Source: Membranipora membranacea
Lineage: Eukaryota; Bryozoa; Gymnolaemata; Cheilostomatida; Membraniporidae
Assembly: GCA_914767715.1 (NCBI GenBank)
Contig: OU612070.1
Location: 15,703,501 to 15,767,500 of the forward strand
Direction of reading: 5' to 3'
Length of the DNA stretch: 64,000 bases
The notes under the pieces were generated by a model. That model saw only the letters and a program-made list of their open reading frames with translations, searched no databases and had not been told where the DNA came from. The first letter of the stretch is position 1, and every line of letters starts with the position of its first letter. The position numbers were made by a program, and so were the translations under genes. Positions 35,885 through 48,281 of the stretch are shown piece by piece.

Positions 35885-38800
35885 ATGACCATGAAGGCAT
35901 CTATTACAATCTATACACTAATTGTGGTAGCTTTACTTGCTGGTCAAGTTACGGAGGCTGGATCGAAGAATCTGATGTTCTACCATTCCTGCCCTAATCA
36001 CCGTGATGGTACTGATCTGTTTGCTGCTCGGCCAGAAGCCGCAGAGCGCCTCGCGCCTGAACAGAAGAGGGTATGTTAGAGCTTTAAATATCTGTTGTCA
36101 GAAGAATACATTTTCTATCCGTTATCCTTCTGATGCCAGCTTTTGGCTAGTATCCATAACCATTGCACAATATTTTTGAAAGAATATCATCTGATTGTGT
36201 TGTCCCCTCATTTACCTGATACAAATCTTTCAATCAGTTATGCGATTTATCAAGTCCTCCCTGAGCGAAAAAATGTCCTCACTCACTCATATATGCTAAT
36301 ATCCGCCCGTTGTCTCTAGCGGAACAGGCTAATATATGGGTAGTTATGCCAGTCCTCCTGAGTCATATTCAACTTCTCTTCTTTTTACTTTTACCTTTCT
36401 GAATGCTTTAAAAAGTCTACCAAAAGACCAACATATGCTATAGCCAGGCCGTTACTTATGATAAAGTTATGTAAGATACATGCATCGGTCTTAGTCTTTA
36501 AAGGAAATGATTTATAAGTTTGTAACAACGATAGTATGCTTTATAACCCTTAGATGAAGAGGGATGTGCTCACCGAACCTTTACCAGTGAATGTTGGTGA
36601 TAAGTATATCATTGATCTTCTAAACAGCTCTTACCAGATATCTCAAAACTTCAGCTGTATACTAACGTGAGTGACAATATGTCATTTTTTGTCCGACAAG
36701 AGACAAGGTTGTACTAACGACCCACTATGCATTTGCGAACTGTAGAGTCATATGTTTGTCTCTGCAGCGTGCTGCCTGAATTAATTCACCTATTTAGACA
36801 AGAACCTAAATTGGAAAAACAATAGATGCCCACACATTGGATATATTTGGGTTTCTACGGAACACTCTGCTATCTTATAACCTTTTACATTTCTGAGGTG
36901 CCTTCCATGATGGAAGGCAGCTCCGCCATCCCTGCGCTGCAAAGATAGACCATGTCACAAGCTTGTCCTGCAGGCAGGATGACACCAATCTGTTGAGACA
37001 TGTTCATCAAATTCACAGTGTTCCTCATGCATTGTGAACCGTATCCAGAGGAACACTACGGCAGTGCAAATTTCATGTAAACTTAATCAACCAATCAACA
37101 CATTGATATTTTCATCCGCAATAATATATGTTTTTATTGTTTGAAGGTTCAAAATAAACACCTTGCAGGCCCCACCAGGTGCTGGCTCCGATGATCCAAC
37201 GATTGGTCCGAATGAGAAGGCCTACCTACAGTACACCATGTCTGACTGGAAAATTGATACATGTGATGTCGAGATCGACATACTCCTGAATGAAAATAAG
37301 GTCAGTATAGTAAAAAGAAATTTCCCTGCATTATGATGTCACAGCCTATCGGAGATGCTTGTTCCTTGTATTGCACATCCGGGAGACTGTGACATCATAA
37401 TGCAGATAATGAGAGTTACCTTCCCTTATGGAAGGCACTCTTTCCACCATTAATAATTCATGCCAAGTAGCTCATGGAATTTTTTTACCATGGAAGTCTG
37501 ACACAACTTTATCATAAGTAACTGCCTGACTATAATATGATTTGGTATTTGGGTAGTCTCTAAGGGTATTTTAAGACAGCAACAGGACAAAGTTGTTGAT
37601 AATTGAATGCCACCACCACCACTGAGCTGCAATGACAATAAAGCAGGTGATGCAAATTGTTTCTCAGTGATTTAGATTCACTCACTTATTTGTTCATTAT
37701 CTCCTCCTGATTCTGATAACCTATATTTTTACTAGACTGAGCTGAAATGACTATAAAAACTGATGCAAATTGTTTGAATATAAAAACTGGGTGATGCGAA
37801 GAGTTTCTTCAAAAGATCAGTTAATTTACTGATCTTTCGAAGAAAAAAATGAGCATCACCCATGTTTTAAGTTTAACCTTGATTGATCTCCGCAATGCTG
37901 ATTATAATAGAAGCGTGTTGATTGTGGCATGTTTCATACTCTTTTAGGTGTATTACTTCAGCTGTGACGAAAATATCGAGACAAAGGAAAAGATGTTGCA
38001 ACAGACGCTGACTGCAAGAACTTTTGCTGTCACAGACAGAATTGGTATAAGAATGAATGTTGTATACAATGGAACGGTTATTACTGCCTCCAAGGTGTCT
38101 GCTCAAATAACTATCGAAATGAAAACAGAAAGTGCCACCTGTGAGTTTCTATAACAATCAATCGCCTTTTGTGATCAAACCATGGATCTATGGATCAAAC
38201 ACTGACATCGATACAACACTATTATCATGTGTATCTCTGATCGTTGGAGTCAATTTAGAAAGAGTACCTAATATGCACCCACATCTAAATATTAAAATTG
38301 AAGACGGGTCATCACACCAAGTTCCTTGTGATGGTACTCATGCTAAGTGAAATTTTTCACTCTCTATCAATCAGAGATATTCAGGCAATAGTATATCATG
38401 TCATCAGTGTTGATTCAACGGCCGCCACTCCACATTATTGTGATGATACCTGCCAACTCAGCAGGTTGCATTGTGACAGACCCAGCATCCACTAACGATC
38501 AATTCTCGTTTGATTGGCCAGTGTTGTTCACCATTATTAGCTCCTGGTTAGCCCTAGCAACTCCTAACAGTGATCTAGACCAAAATGTATCCATGAGTAG
38601 TTGCCTACATACTATGATACAGGCCGAGCAGGTTTTTGTCTCAGTGCAAGTTAAACTAGAATGAATAACAAGTCATTTTTGAAAACCTTTCAAATAATTG
38701 CCGGAATTTTTTATCACATTGTAAGGAAAAACAATTCCGCCGCTGTATGTGGCATTGTGAACACCAACCATCAATATGAAGTAGAAGGTGAAATTCTTGT

Positions 38801-39249
38801 TTCAAATAGTGGGATGAAGAAGCATTGTTGTTTCCTCTGTAGTTGCGGAGAGATATCCCCTAAGTCAGGTATCAGCTTAATTGTGCCTTGATACGCAGCT
38901 TTAAAATATACCTCCGCCATGGCGAAGAGAACAGTCTTTTTCTAGATTCCAGACCATAATGATTTCACAGTGCTGCTTGCTCTTCAATATTTTGTAGCAA
39001 CCGGAGTCACATCGCTTGGCCACTCACAGATCCTTATAGGTGCTGCAACTCTTGGATACGCTATGATGACTTTGTGAAATCGTCTCTCTTCATCTGACCT
39101 GACCACCAACTCCTGTTCTTGTAGCTACTAGTTGGGTTCCCCGGGCTCAAACTGTCACCCTCTTGATAATTGCTGCATTCGCTGCCTTCTTCTTGCTGAT
39201 GATGGGTTGTGTGGGCTTCTGTAGGATTCTGGGAGAAGTTCGCATGTAG
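35885..39249 (+). CDS. Uncharacterised type I membrane protein, five exons, 256 residues
   Basis: Exons are 35885-36070, 36554-36666, 37147-37300, 37948-38140 and 39125-39249. They sum to 771 nt with matching phases and GT/AG ends. Residues 1-26 form a signal peptide (M-K-A-S-I-T-I-Y-T-L-I-V-V-A-L-L-A). The ectodomain has Cys in S-C-P-N-H, F-S-C-I-L, D-T-C-D-V and F-S-C-D-E, enough for two disulfides, and N-x-S/T sites. A TM helix in the last exon (T-L-L-I-I-A-A-F-A-A-F-F-L-L-M-M-G-C) is followed by a short tail, C-R-I-L-G-E-V-R-M. I recognise no family. An extension of the tail in another isoform is possible. The N-terminal ATG could also be the second Met at 35891. Confidence 0.75.
37326..37405. 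repeat. Short hairpin with perfect 19-bp arms
   Basis: The arms ctgcattatgatgtcacag (37326-37344) and ctgtgacatcataatgcag (37387-37405) are perfect inverses around a 42-bp loop. It lies in intron 3 of the 256-residue membrane protein gene. Confidence 0.8.
37780..37870. repeat. Hairpin element in intron 3
   Basis: The arms start 'actgggtgatgc' and end 'gcatcaccca', with an inner pair 'gatcagt'/'actgatc' around a 5-6-base loop. A near-complete palindrome of about 90 bp, unlike the neighbouring 37326 hairpin in sequence. Confidence 0.7.
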
Positions 39250-41484
39250 CATGTAAGTTTTTTACAGCTAACCGCTAACAATCAGAATGCGTTGTCACCA
39301 ACAATCATCCTGGTAAGGGAAGACCAGAACCATATTAATCTGCCGTCGTTGGGATTCCTACCATAGATTGAACTACTCAGTAGTAAGAGCACGATAATTC
39401 TCCGTTAGATTTTTCCATTCATTAGGAGATGAATCTGTTCTATGGTCTATGCAAAAAAATAACTTGACCTAAATCCTTAAGTACCCTCAACCATGCCTTT
39501 GCGTTTTAGTGTTTTAAAGAGGGGATTTGCAGTGGAATATTCCTATCTTAAGGAGAGTGATCTGCAACAATCTCACATCGGACCTCTCTTATTGCAGGTT
39601 AGAACCATGGTACTTATCCTCCCTATCAAGGATATAACCACCGACCAGGAACAGTTCCTCCACTCCTATCCATCTATGAGGTTACAGCCAGCCGCCTATT
39701 CAGGATATCCACACAAAACACCCCCACTCAGGAAGCATCCCCGACTCTGTACACACCTGATGCCTCTTGAAGAAGTGTGATTTTTTTAAAAAAGAAGTTG
39801 AAACATACATTGATTTATGTTTGTTTCTGATAAAAACCCAAAATTCATCAATTCCCTGATGTTGTTATATCTTTAACCGGCACAAATATAGTCAAGACGG
39901 CAGAAAATTTTATTTGAGAACTAAAAAGTAGTTAGAATGTTGAGCAATGAATACTACTCCTTCTTTGATGAGGTAGATCTATGAAACTGTTTCAATATAA
40001 ATAAGAGAATCAAACCTTTGCAAACGCAATTCACACTATTATACATATCTGATATACAATGCGACAAAAGTTCTCTTCTGTCAGTAATACCCCTTTACTA
40101 ACTATTGTGATTATAAGTTTACCAGGTAGAGCGTTTCCCCCTAATACGATATCCTATCTTACACTCTATCTAGTATTATAAAGCAGTGACACCAATCTGA
40201 CATCCACTGAGGAACTTATCTATCACACAGCTTGCACCAATGAACTAAAGGTTTAGTTCATTGCTTGCACCATGTTGAGTCATTTTCTGATAGTAATTTA
40301 ACTATGGTCCTGTATGGTGACTCCTTGAGATACGGGCCTGCTCACATGCTCAGGATACAGGTGACTGCTAAAGATACGGGCAACCCTTCGAGATACAGGC
40401 GACCTCTTGGATTATGGGGGACCTCTTGAGATACGTGCGACCCCTATGGATTTGTACTGGGTTTGAGACTATGCCGGGTATTGACGATTGCACTGTAGGC
40501 ACCGAAGCCATGTATGGTGATTGCTATATTTATTATGTCAATGTTAAACCCAGCATTATACCAGTACCCATCACAACTTACTTTCTGACTACAGGTAGGA
40601 CAAATGTTGCCGTAGTTGTACCGGTGATTAGATCCATCTCTCAAGATCCCAAATCACACAAAAATAACTCTGTTAACCATGTTGCAGCTGGAGAAACCGC
40701 AAAACTTAAGCAATGTGTTTGCTCGGCTAGAGGGTGGGAAACCAACAGCCAATCATATCAGAGCCAACACATTGGCTACGTAAAACCACCAAACTTATAA
40801 GTGAATTGCTGTGTTCTCATAAATATTTCTCTTTTACATATATAAGTCACCAAGTGCCATAAGCCATTTCTGAACCATTTCAAAGACATTCTTTCTGTTA
40901 TCAATCCATACACTACTGTGATCACCTAGCAGCTGCCGAAAAGTTCAACCGCCAAGCTATCTTATTTTTGTATACCCAAATTGAGAACTTATTAGTTACA
41001 TTCGGTCAGTCAATATTGATTTTTCTAGAATTATTTGTTAAATTTATTTTTCCTTTTACGTTATTCAAGGGGGATTTCTTTTTAGCAATTTTGTGCACCA
41101 AGTAAAAAAAATGTATTTACGCAAACATCTCTGAAGAGAGAGTTTTAAAATTAAACAAACAAACACTTACAAGACACTATCTATGGCAAAAATATAGAAA
41201 AACACATTCAGATATAAGATGCAGATAATTTTATAATTCACTTTCATTTATAGGGCTGGTTACTTTATTATGAGGTTTTACGGTTACAAGGAAATATCTA
41301 GCCAAGTAAAAGTATCTAGCAAACTCTTGTTTATCTAAATTTACTCAAAAAAAGGTTAGATAAGGGCAGCATAACAGCATTTAGATAGGCAGCAAGGCAG
41401 CACCCTGTAAACAATAATCCGTTCTGTCGTGGCTGCATAACGATCTCGTCTCACAGCATTTTTGTTCATCAATCTTGTAACATT
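39250..41484. other. No gene supported; degenerate short tandem repeat and one candidate exon
   Basis: About 40320-40446 holds five or so degenerate units with core 'gagatacgggcgacct'. A segment at about 39605-39770 after a 'ttgcaggttag' acceptor-like site is open and Tyr/Pro-rich (G-T-Y-P-P-Y-Q-G-Y) but cannot be joined in phase to a neighbour. Other open frames (38398-38891, 40414-40800) have no support. Confidence 0.35.
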
Positions 41485-43217
41485 ATGGACGTACTACAAA
41501 ATATGACCTCAACAGCAGCGATTAGTAGCACGACTTCGAAAAGACGTAAGTGAGTTAAAGTACACTATATTGCTAACCTACATCTCAACAGACACTTTGA
41601 CCGACAATGCACTTCTGAATGAGGCAGCTCAGGAAAAGAATAAGGGTAGCCCAAGCAAATCAGTTTGCTCTGATTGATTACGTCAGAGCCAAAACTTTGT
41701 CTAGGATAGCCTGGTAGCCTTGAGGTAGCTATGATAAGATTATACGCAGGCGCAGAAAAAGAGTTTGGTCTCTCACGGTTTTATTCAAACTTCTTTTTAA
41801 GTCTGCTCATGATGAAATTCAATGCCAATAGAGTTAGATCAGGTGGGCTAGGCTATGTACGAAACTTTGCTAGAGAAGTTTAAAATAATAGAAAAACATA
41901 ATTGTTTTGGTGACATACATTGTTGTCTCGTTTATTTTCATTGCAGCTGGAGGACAATATGTATATGTATGTATAAAACTCATCACATACTAACAGCAAG
42001 CATGGTTCCTCCACAACCCAACACATGTCATTGATTCACTGGTTATATATTCCGAGGGCAAGAACTATCAAACTAACTAACTTCACTTCTATAGTACTAC
42101 CAATTGTGGGACTTGTGGAGGAAAGGAAATTTAGACTTTGTTGATCTAAAACTTGATGATTTTTATTGCACTCCGAAGTCAACTTTGTCAGGTTGGCCTG
42201 TCGTTGAATAGAAAAATTACGCCACTCAGCTAAGCAATTTTCTCAGCAACATTATTTTAATAGTTCATTTGCAATTCAGAACTCTCCATAGCTTAGTCTG
42301 TGGGCCGCTTTAGAGTAATTAATTTCAGCCTTTGTGTTAGCCACTTTATTTTGGCTGTCATATGAAATTATGGTCGTGAGTAAATTTAAGTTAGCATCGA
42401 ACCAAGCTATTTCAAACATGTGCGAAAATGCAAACCATTCCTTCCCGAACCTGTGAATACAATTCACCTCTAGCGAATTCACCTCAAATAATCACACTTG
42501 ATAATATAAACATCAACAAACAGTTGCGACTTAGCTCAACACTACTGAATTCACAGCAATAGTTTAATAATTTGCTAATAAACCGGAAAAAATTCAGCGA
42601 TTCGTTGTTGTAGTTATTGAAAGCTGATTTGTTAATTAGTTAGATTTTTATTTGGATTTTGAATTTTGTTCTGCCTCATAACTTATCTAGCAATGAGTGT
42701 CAATTTGAACTTTCCATTTTTTTTGCAGCTTATTGGCATAAGTATCTTTGGTGTGATTGTGCTAATTATTGTTGGGATTGCATGCTTCATCGACATGAAA
42801 CAGCAAGGTCAGTTCCTTTAATATCAGAAGGTCTCATTAGACAGACATGAATGCATTGAGCCCTAATCTGATGTATGGATAGTCTGAGTGCTCAATCAGC
42901 TTTGACTGGCATTGAAGCCATCCGAGCACTTAGACTAAGCTGTGGATTGAGTTCTACTTTTGTGTGACATGTGATAAAATATAAATAGTAAATAGTAAAA
43001 TTTTAATAAATATGAATAAAATATATTTATTGTATTATATATATATTGTTGTATGTATATTCGTTTTGCACTGACTGTCGTAGGGAGAAGAACTGGACAA
43101 GCAGAGCCCCAAACATACAACTTAGGCCCGCAGTTTGCTTTAGATCGTCAAGGGCAGCCTGTTAATCACTATGACCCTATAAGAGACAGTCGAAGAAAGG
43201 CATGTTTGATAATGTAA
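41485..43217 (+). CDS. Small single-pass membrane protein with CAAX-like C-terminus, 97 residues
   Basis: Exons are 41485-41545, 41947-41966 (a 20-nt microexon), 42729-42807 and 43084-43217. They sum to 294 nt in phase. The N-terminal about 27 residues are Ser/Thr-rich with an N-M-T glycosylation site and no signal peptide. Residues 28-48 form one TM helix (L-I-G-I-S-I-F-G-V-I-V-L-I-I-V-G-I-A-C-F-I). The cytoplasmic part is basic and Gln/Tyr-containing, and ends C-L-I-M, matching the C-aliphatic-aliphatic-X prenylation signal. No family is recognised. The microexon is the weakest part of the model, but its removal would break the phase. Confidence 0.6.
42880..42937. repeat. Hairpin MITE, copy 3 (short)
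   Basis: The arms tagtctgagtgctcaatcagc and inverse ending ccgagcacttagacta, separated by a short loop, lie in intron 3 of the CAAX-tailed protein gene. Confidence 0.65.
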
Positions 43218-44210
43218 TGTCTCAAAGTCGTACTTCCCGCTGTTTGTCAAGTTCGGCAACTCTTTTCTTCGGATCACATACCTTTTTTTCTTGCCCAATA
43301 TAATCCCATTCTGAATGGAATGTATTTCAAATTATGCCAGGAAAAGAAGCATAATTAAATGACCTGAAAACAGGGTTTACCTAGAATTATGGAATGAGAG
43401 AAAAAATTAATTAAGAGATCAATAATGACGCTTGGATGATTTATTTGACATTATTAGTATGGACCTGGGTGTAAAAAGTGCCAGCAGGACCTGACCAACC
43501 AATGAACATATTTAGCTACCTTTGCTGATGGCTTTATTAAGAATTGAACCAGATCATGTTATATGTTAATATTCAATCTGATATTACAATTTTCAAATAT
43601 TCCAATTTTGTTTTTTTGTTTTTGTTTCCATCAATATGTAAATGAAGCTTTCAGTGCAAAAATATGAAGATGGATAACTTTCAATTTTTTGAATTTTTTG
43701 TATTGGCATTTTATTTTCTTTCAATAAAAATGTTAGAAAAATTCAATAATAAAATTTGACTCTATTCCATTATTTTACGTTACAATTTAGTTAGTAGTAT
43801 TAATCATAATTGTATTATATTTATTAAATGATACTAACGGTAAGCAACAAGGTTATTTTCGAATGGGGGAATGAAATTGATTGCTGCTGTTTATAGTGTA
43901 ATGTCACTGTGTGATATTGAGTTATATTTGGGCTATGCTGCAGATAATATCAAAATAAGTGTACAAGAAACTATCACACAAAATGTCATAGGAGCCAGTC
44001 ATTGGCTGTAGAGAAGGACCCCTGGATGCAAGAAGTCAACTGTCAATACAACAGTTGACAAATGATGGGTTCTAGAAAGCGTCAAAAATTATGCATTAAC
44101 TTTTGAAATGTAATAAATCAACTTCGACCAAACCAGGAGATGACAACATCACATTTCATTTGTGATTCAAGTCAGAGAAAACAGCAGTGCATCATGCAAT
44201 ACACTTTTGG
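43218..44210. other. Spacer between convergent genes; no feature seen
   Basis: AT-rich, no coding segments. It holds the 3' flanks of the plus-strand CAAX-tailed gene and of the minus-strand NHL receptor gene. An 'aataaa' lies at about 43725. Confidence 0.5.
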
Positions 44211-47200
44211 TTAATTATCACGATTTCCCATGGGTACGTAGCCTCCAGGAAGGAAGGTATGGCAAATATCAGGGTTTCTCCTGGGGCCAACGTAGCCTCC
44301 TGGAGGGCTATATAAGTAGGCATCATTTGCATCATCTTGACCAACATTTATGTACCCCTCTGGTGTTGCATTGATATCAATGTTAGCGTAAATTTCTCCT
44401 TCAACATCAACTTCAGCATATTCATTATTTTCTTCTGCGGCCTCAGGAGGTAAGGGTCGCTGTTGGTTAGCTCTCTGTGAGCCATGTTGAATGCCTCTCG
44501 GTAGCTGATCCAAATCCACCGTTGTCTCGACCTTTCTAGAAGAGTAGACATAGGGCACTATGCTAAGTAGTGTTATTTCACAACAGGGGCAGGGCGTGAG
44601 CTCTGTGAAATGCAATGGCATAACTCTGATTAGTGGATAGTGGGCTTGCTAATTAGCGACACCAACTGTAGGACCTTTTGAATTCACTATGTGATTGTTG
44701 TCGCAATAGAGCTGGGTTCAAGTTCCATTGGGGGTGGGGGGAGATTCTCGATTAATTGTTCGAGCTTTAGACACCCTCAATGCATCTTCTACCTCTCCCA
44801 ACATTAACAAGATCTCTGAGTCCAAACTCCACTTGGACCTGACTTAAGCTTATGAACACCCTAGACAGTTTTTGCTCAGAAGTTTCTCTCGGTCACAAAC
44901 ATGAAAGTGAGGGGGCCTAGGACGCTCTCACTGATAATGAACGGCAATGGTTGGCACAAAAGTTTTGCTTTTACACTAGAATTAGATATCCATTATTGTA
45001 ATAGTTATAAGAACAGCTACAGCTGTGATACACTCTAATGTGTGTTACTCACTCTTTCTTACGCTTCCTTCCTTTCCTACAGAAGTAAAGTCCTGACACA
45101 ATCGGAAATATAATTACAGCTGCTGCAGCTAAAGTAATAACGATAATCACACCATCTGCAATAGAAAAACAATTCTTGGAACACTATGCAACTAGGCAAT
45201 ACTGCGGCTCCGCTCATTTGATTTGAAGTATTATCAAGGTATCAAGGCTTCAACTGTACTTCTCTAGTATGATCAAACAGAAAATTACAAAGATTTTGCC
45301 AACTTGTATGTGAGAATTTTGATTAAGGTATAAATTACACTATCTTTCCAATATGGTATTATAGAATATTTGGGAAGTGATTCCTCCTCGTCAGACGGCT
45401 GTGAGTGCAAGTTAGTGGCAAAACAATATCAAACCCTCATTTTAAAAAGTGTGAGAATGAATGTTTAATAATTTTATGCCACTGCGCTTGCAGCCGTCTG
45501 AGCACTTGTATAAACTCAACTAGTAGTAGCTTTGCTGTACCTGACGGCCTCATATACTGCACAGGATCAGTCAACTGGGTGAAAGGTGTTGAATATGACT
45601 TCCAAGGTAAAGTAGTTGCTGATTTGTTGTTTGTGCGACTTGGTGGGGTGAATGCAGATGGGATTGTGGATGTGTTTGATTTTGCTGGATAAGTTGTCGT
45701 TGGTTTGGTTGTTGTTGGTTTAGCTGTTGCTGTTTTGGTTGTTGTTGTTGCAGGCATGGTAGTTGCTGTTGGTGTTGTTGTTGTTAGCATGGTTGTTGTT
45801 GTTGTCAGTGTGGTTGTTTTTGGTGTTTTTGTTGTTGGTGTTGTAGTTGTTGTTGTTGGTGTTGGTGTTGGTGTTGTTGTTGTACTTGTTGTTGTACTTG
45901 TTGTTGTTGGTGTAGTTGTTGTTGGTGTGGTTGTTGTTCGAATTGTTGTTGTTGGGGTAGTTGTTGTTGGTGTGGTTGTTGTTGTTGTCAGTGTGGTTGT
46001 TTTTGGTGTTGTTGTTGTTGGTGTTGTAGTTGTTGTTGTTGTTGGTGTTGTTGTTGTACTTGTTGTTGTACTTGTTGTTGTACTTGTTGTTGTACTTGTT
46101 GTTGTTGGTGTAGTTGTTGTTGGTGTGGTTGTTGTTGGAGTTGTTGTGGTTGAGGTAGTTGTTGTTTGATTAGTAACTGAAAATGAATAGCAATTGAAAT
46201 TCAACAAAACGTGTATGTCTGACTTTATGGTAGTAAGTAGTAACTTATTTTTTTGTTGTTATTCTAGCATACCGAAGACCGTAGTTTATCAAATTGAAAT
46301 CTACAGCTCAAACATATATTTAAAAGGGAGAGTGCAGAATGGAGATTATTAATTGCAAATACTGAGGCTTAGGGCTGATATTCCCATAGAGATCAGACAC
46401 TGGTCGCTTTCAATCATACTACAAGAGGGTAGCCACGACTTCAATTATCCATAACAATGACTCACTTTAGTTGCCTCACTCACAGAATGACCAACTAAGA
46501 GAAAATGTTATACATACATTGGATAATAACCGATTTAATGTCTCCATATTGTCCTAGAAAAATCTTCCTCACATCCAGCAAGGTTAGTAAACAATAAGGC
46601 TCATACAGATTACAATGCTGTATTTCTCCATCTATCCTTCCTTTGACTCCTTTAAGAGCAAAAAACAAGTATGAAACATGTATCAGTTGCAGTGTACTGA
46701 TGCTGCTCTGTATAATTAATGACATTCAATGAGTTATCTTTTTTTCTTTTATAAAAATTGTCTGTTTCATCAATATTGTTTTAGAATGGAACAGTGCTAT
46801 ACACTATATATTGTTTAAAATGTTGATGAAGATGTCTCGAAAGATCAAATATCAAAGGCTTTTTCGTATCTATATGGGGAAAGTGTTTGCTTCTCAGGCA
46901 ATAATTTGCAAGCAAATTTGCCTAGTGGGAATCACATGAGAATGGAATCTGTGTGAAGTCATGCTGAGAAATTGACTATAAAATCTCAGTCCTAATTCCA
47001 ATAAAAAAGACACACTTCAATTATGATTGTCATTACTCATTTAATGCAAGGAATAGCTTGATTATAAAAGGCTAGAGCTTTCTTACCAGAACAGCTTGAG
47101 GAAACTCTGTTATAAGCAGTGTCCACAATTCGCAGTACACTATTTCCATAATCTGCCACAATAAAACTATTGCCTGTGACGCGACTGATACCATACGGAT

Positions 47201-48281
47201 TGGAGAATTCGGAACTAGCAAGAGCACCGTCAGTGTATCCATTGGTGTCTTGAGTGAGAAAATAGAGGTGATTGTTACTAAGGCTAAATCTTGCTAGGCC
47301 ATGACGAATGGTGATGTAAATGTTTTCTCCCATAAAGTCGAATGCCATACCCCTTGGTTCATTTAAAGGTCGACTCGCTGTTGACACGGTATTGCCTGAG
47401 ATCTTCCTGATAACATTGTTATATTCATCACTCACATAAAACCTGTTATTCGCTTTGGGGTCCTTGAGTAGACCGTAAGGTTTGTAAAACCTAGACTGAG
47501 AGAGGCCCTGATCATTGTGTCCGCCATTCTGGCATATGCCAGCGAAGGTTGATGTGGTATTTGTCACTCGATTTACGGCTCGGATACAATGATTATAATG
47601 GTCCACTGCTAGCAGAACCTGTGAGCTCAGCTGAATAAACGAAGTCACCCATGTGAATAATGCAGCAGTCCCTTGGCCATCTCTGAATCCGGACGTTTCT
47701 GTTTGACCTACGATGGGATGTTCCTGAAAGTTCTCGTCCACTATTGTCAGCGAATTCCACAGAGATATGATGAGGTGATCGGGATTCTGTAGATCGACCT
47801 CAATGTGTAAGATCGGCGCGTGAATTAGAGGAGAATGATAGCCTTCCACTCTGTAGTATGTCATGCTGCAAAGTCAAACCAAAATTCCTATCATACACAA
47901 AAAATGACCAATATACATACATAATACACTTCATTTGCTACTCAGTGCCCCTGTCGGGCTAATGAGCCTATCTCTGTATTTATAACTAGATTGAACCATA
48001 ATGAGACAATTTCAAACAGGAAGTCAAAATGAACAGGTTTGACATGTCAAGGTTTTTAGTTTACAAGTTTCTCCGGCTGGGTGGACGTCTGACAAAGACA
48101 AAAGTCTGGGGGCGGGGGTGATCTCAGACTAGGGTTGAGATAATGCTAGTCATTTACGGTAAGGACTAAACTGGTGGTCAACTTACCCATCTACTTGTTG
48201 TTCTATGTCTGCAGATGCATTAAAAACCAGATTGAGCACTGTTACCAAATATGCGGGGAAGATGTCCATTGCGTGGAACAT
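44211..48281 (-). CDS. NHL-repeat/mucin-stalk transmembrane receptor with tyrosine-rich tail, 645 residues
   Basis: Minus-strand exons are 48187-48281, 47087-47865, 45541-46176, 45053-45155 and 44211-44535. They sum to 1,938 nt in phase. Residues 1-24 are a hydrophobic signal sequence. Residues 32-291 form a beta-propeller of NHL-type repeats (for example Y-V-S-D-E-Y-N-N-V-I-R-K-I and F-I-V-A-D-Y-G-N-S-V-L-R-I). Residues 292-503 are a Thr/Pro mucin-like stalk. Residues about 506-527 are a TM helix followed by R-K-G-R-K-R-K-K. The 108-residue tail has seven tyrosines: Y-A-E-V and Y-A-N-I spaced six residues apart (ITAM-like), Y-I-N-V (Grb2-type Y-x-N), then Y-V-P-M (PI3K-type Y-x-x-M) near the end. 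It is likely a surface receptor signalling through tyrosine phosphorylation. The ligand is unknown. No breaks seen. Confidence 0.85.
45390..45511. repeat. Hairpin MITE, copy 4
   Basis: The arms gtcagacggctgtgagtgca and inverse 'gcttgcagccgtctgagcac' lie in the NHL receptor intron between the mucin and TM exons. The left end lacks the outermost 'tagtctaagtgct', so it is slightly truncated or diverged. Confidence 0.7.
45700..46165 (-). repeat. (GTT)n-type minisatellite encoding the poly-Thr stalk
   Basis: On the plus strand the tract is built of 'gttgttgttggtgt' variants. On the minus strand it encodes Thr runs with regular Pro. A longer unit containing 'gtcagtgtggttgtttttgg' is present twice, at about 45807 and 45988, so the stalk grew by internal duplication. 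The long plus-strand open frame here (poly-Val) is a by-product. Confidence 0.8.

Noticed and set aside
40320-40446. CRISPR-like short repeats
   Set aside because: The units are degenerate, contiguous and without unique spacers of constant length. This is a eukaryotic minisatellite-like tract.
40414-40800. 128-codon open frame between the two orphan membrane genes
   Set aside because: It starts within a degenerate short tandem repeat, has mixed composition and no motif, and cannot be joined to a neighbour.
45705-46169. 154-codon plus-strand open frame, almost pure Val/Gly
   Set aside because: It is the antisense reading of the GTT-type tract that encodes the Thr-rich stalk of the minus-strand NHL receptor.
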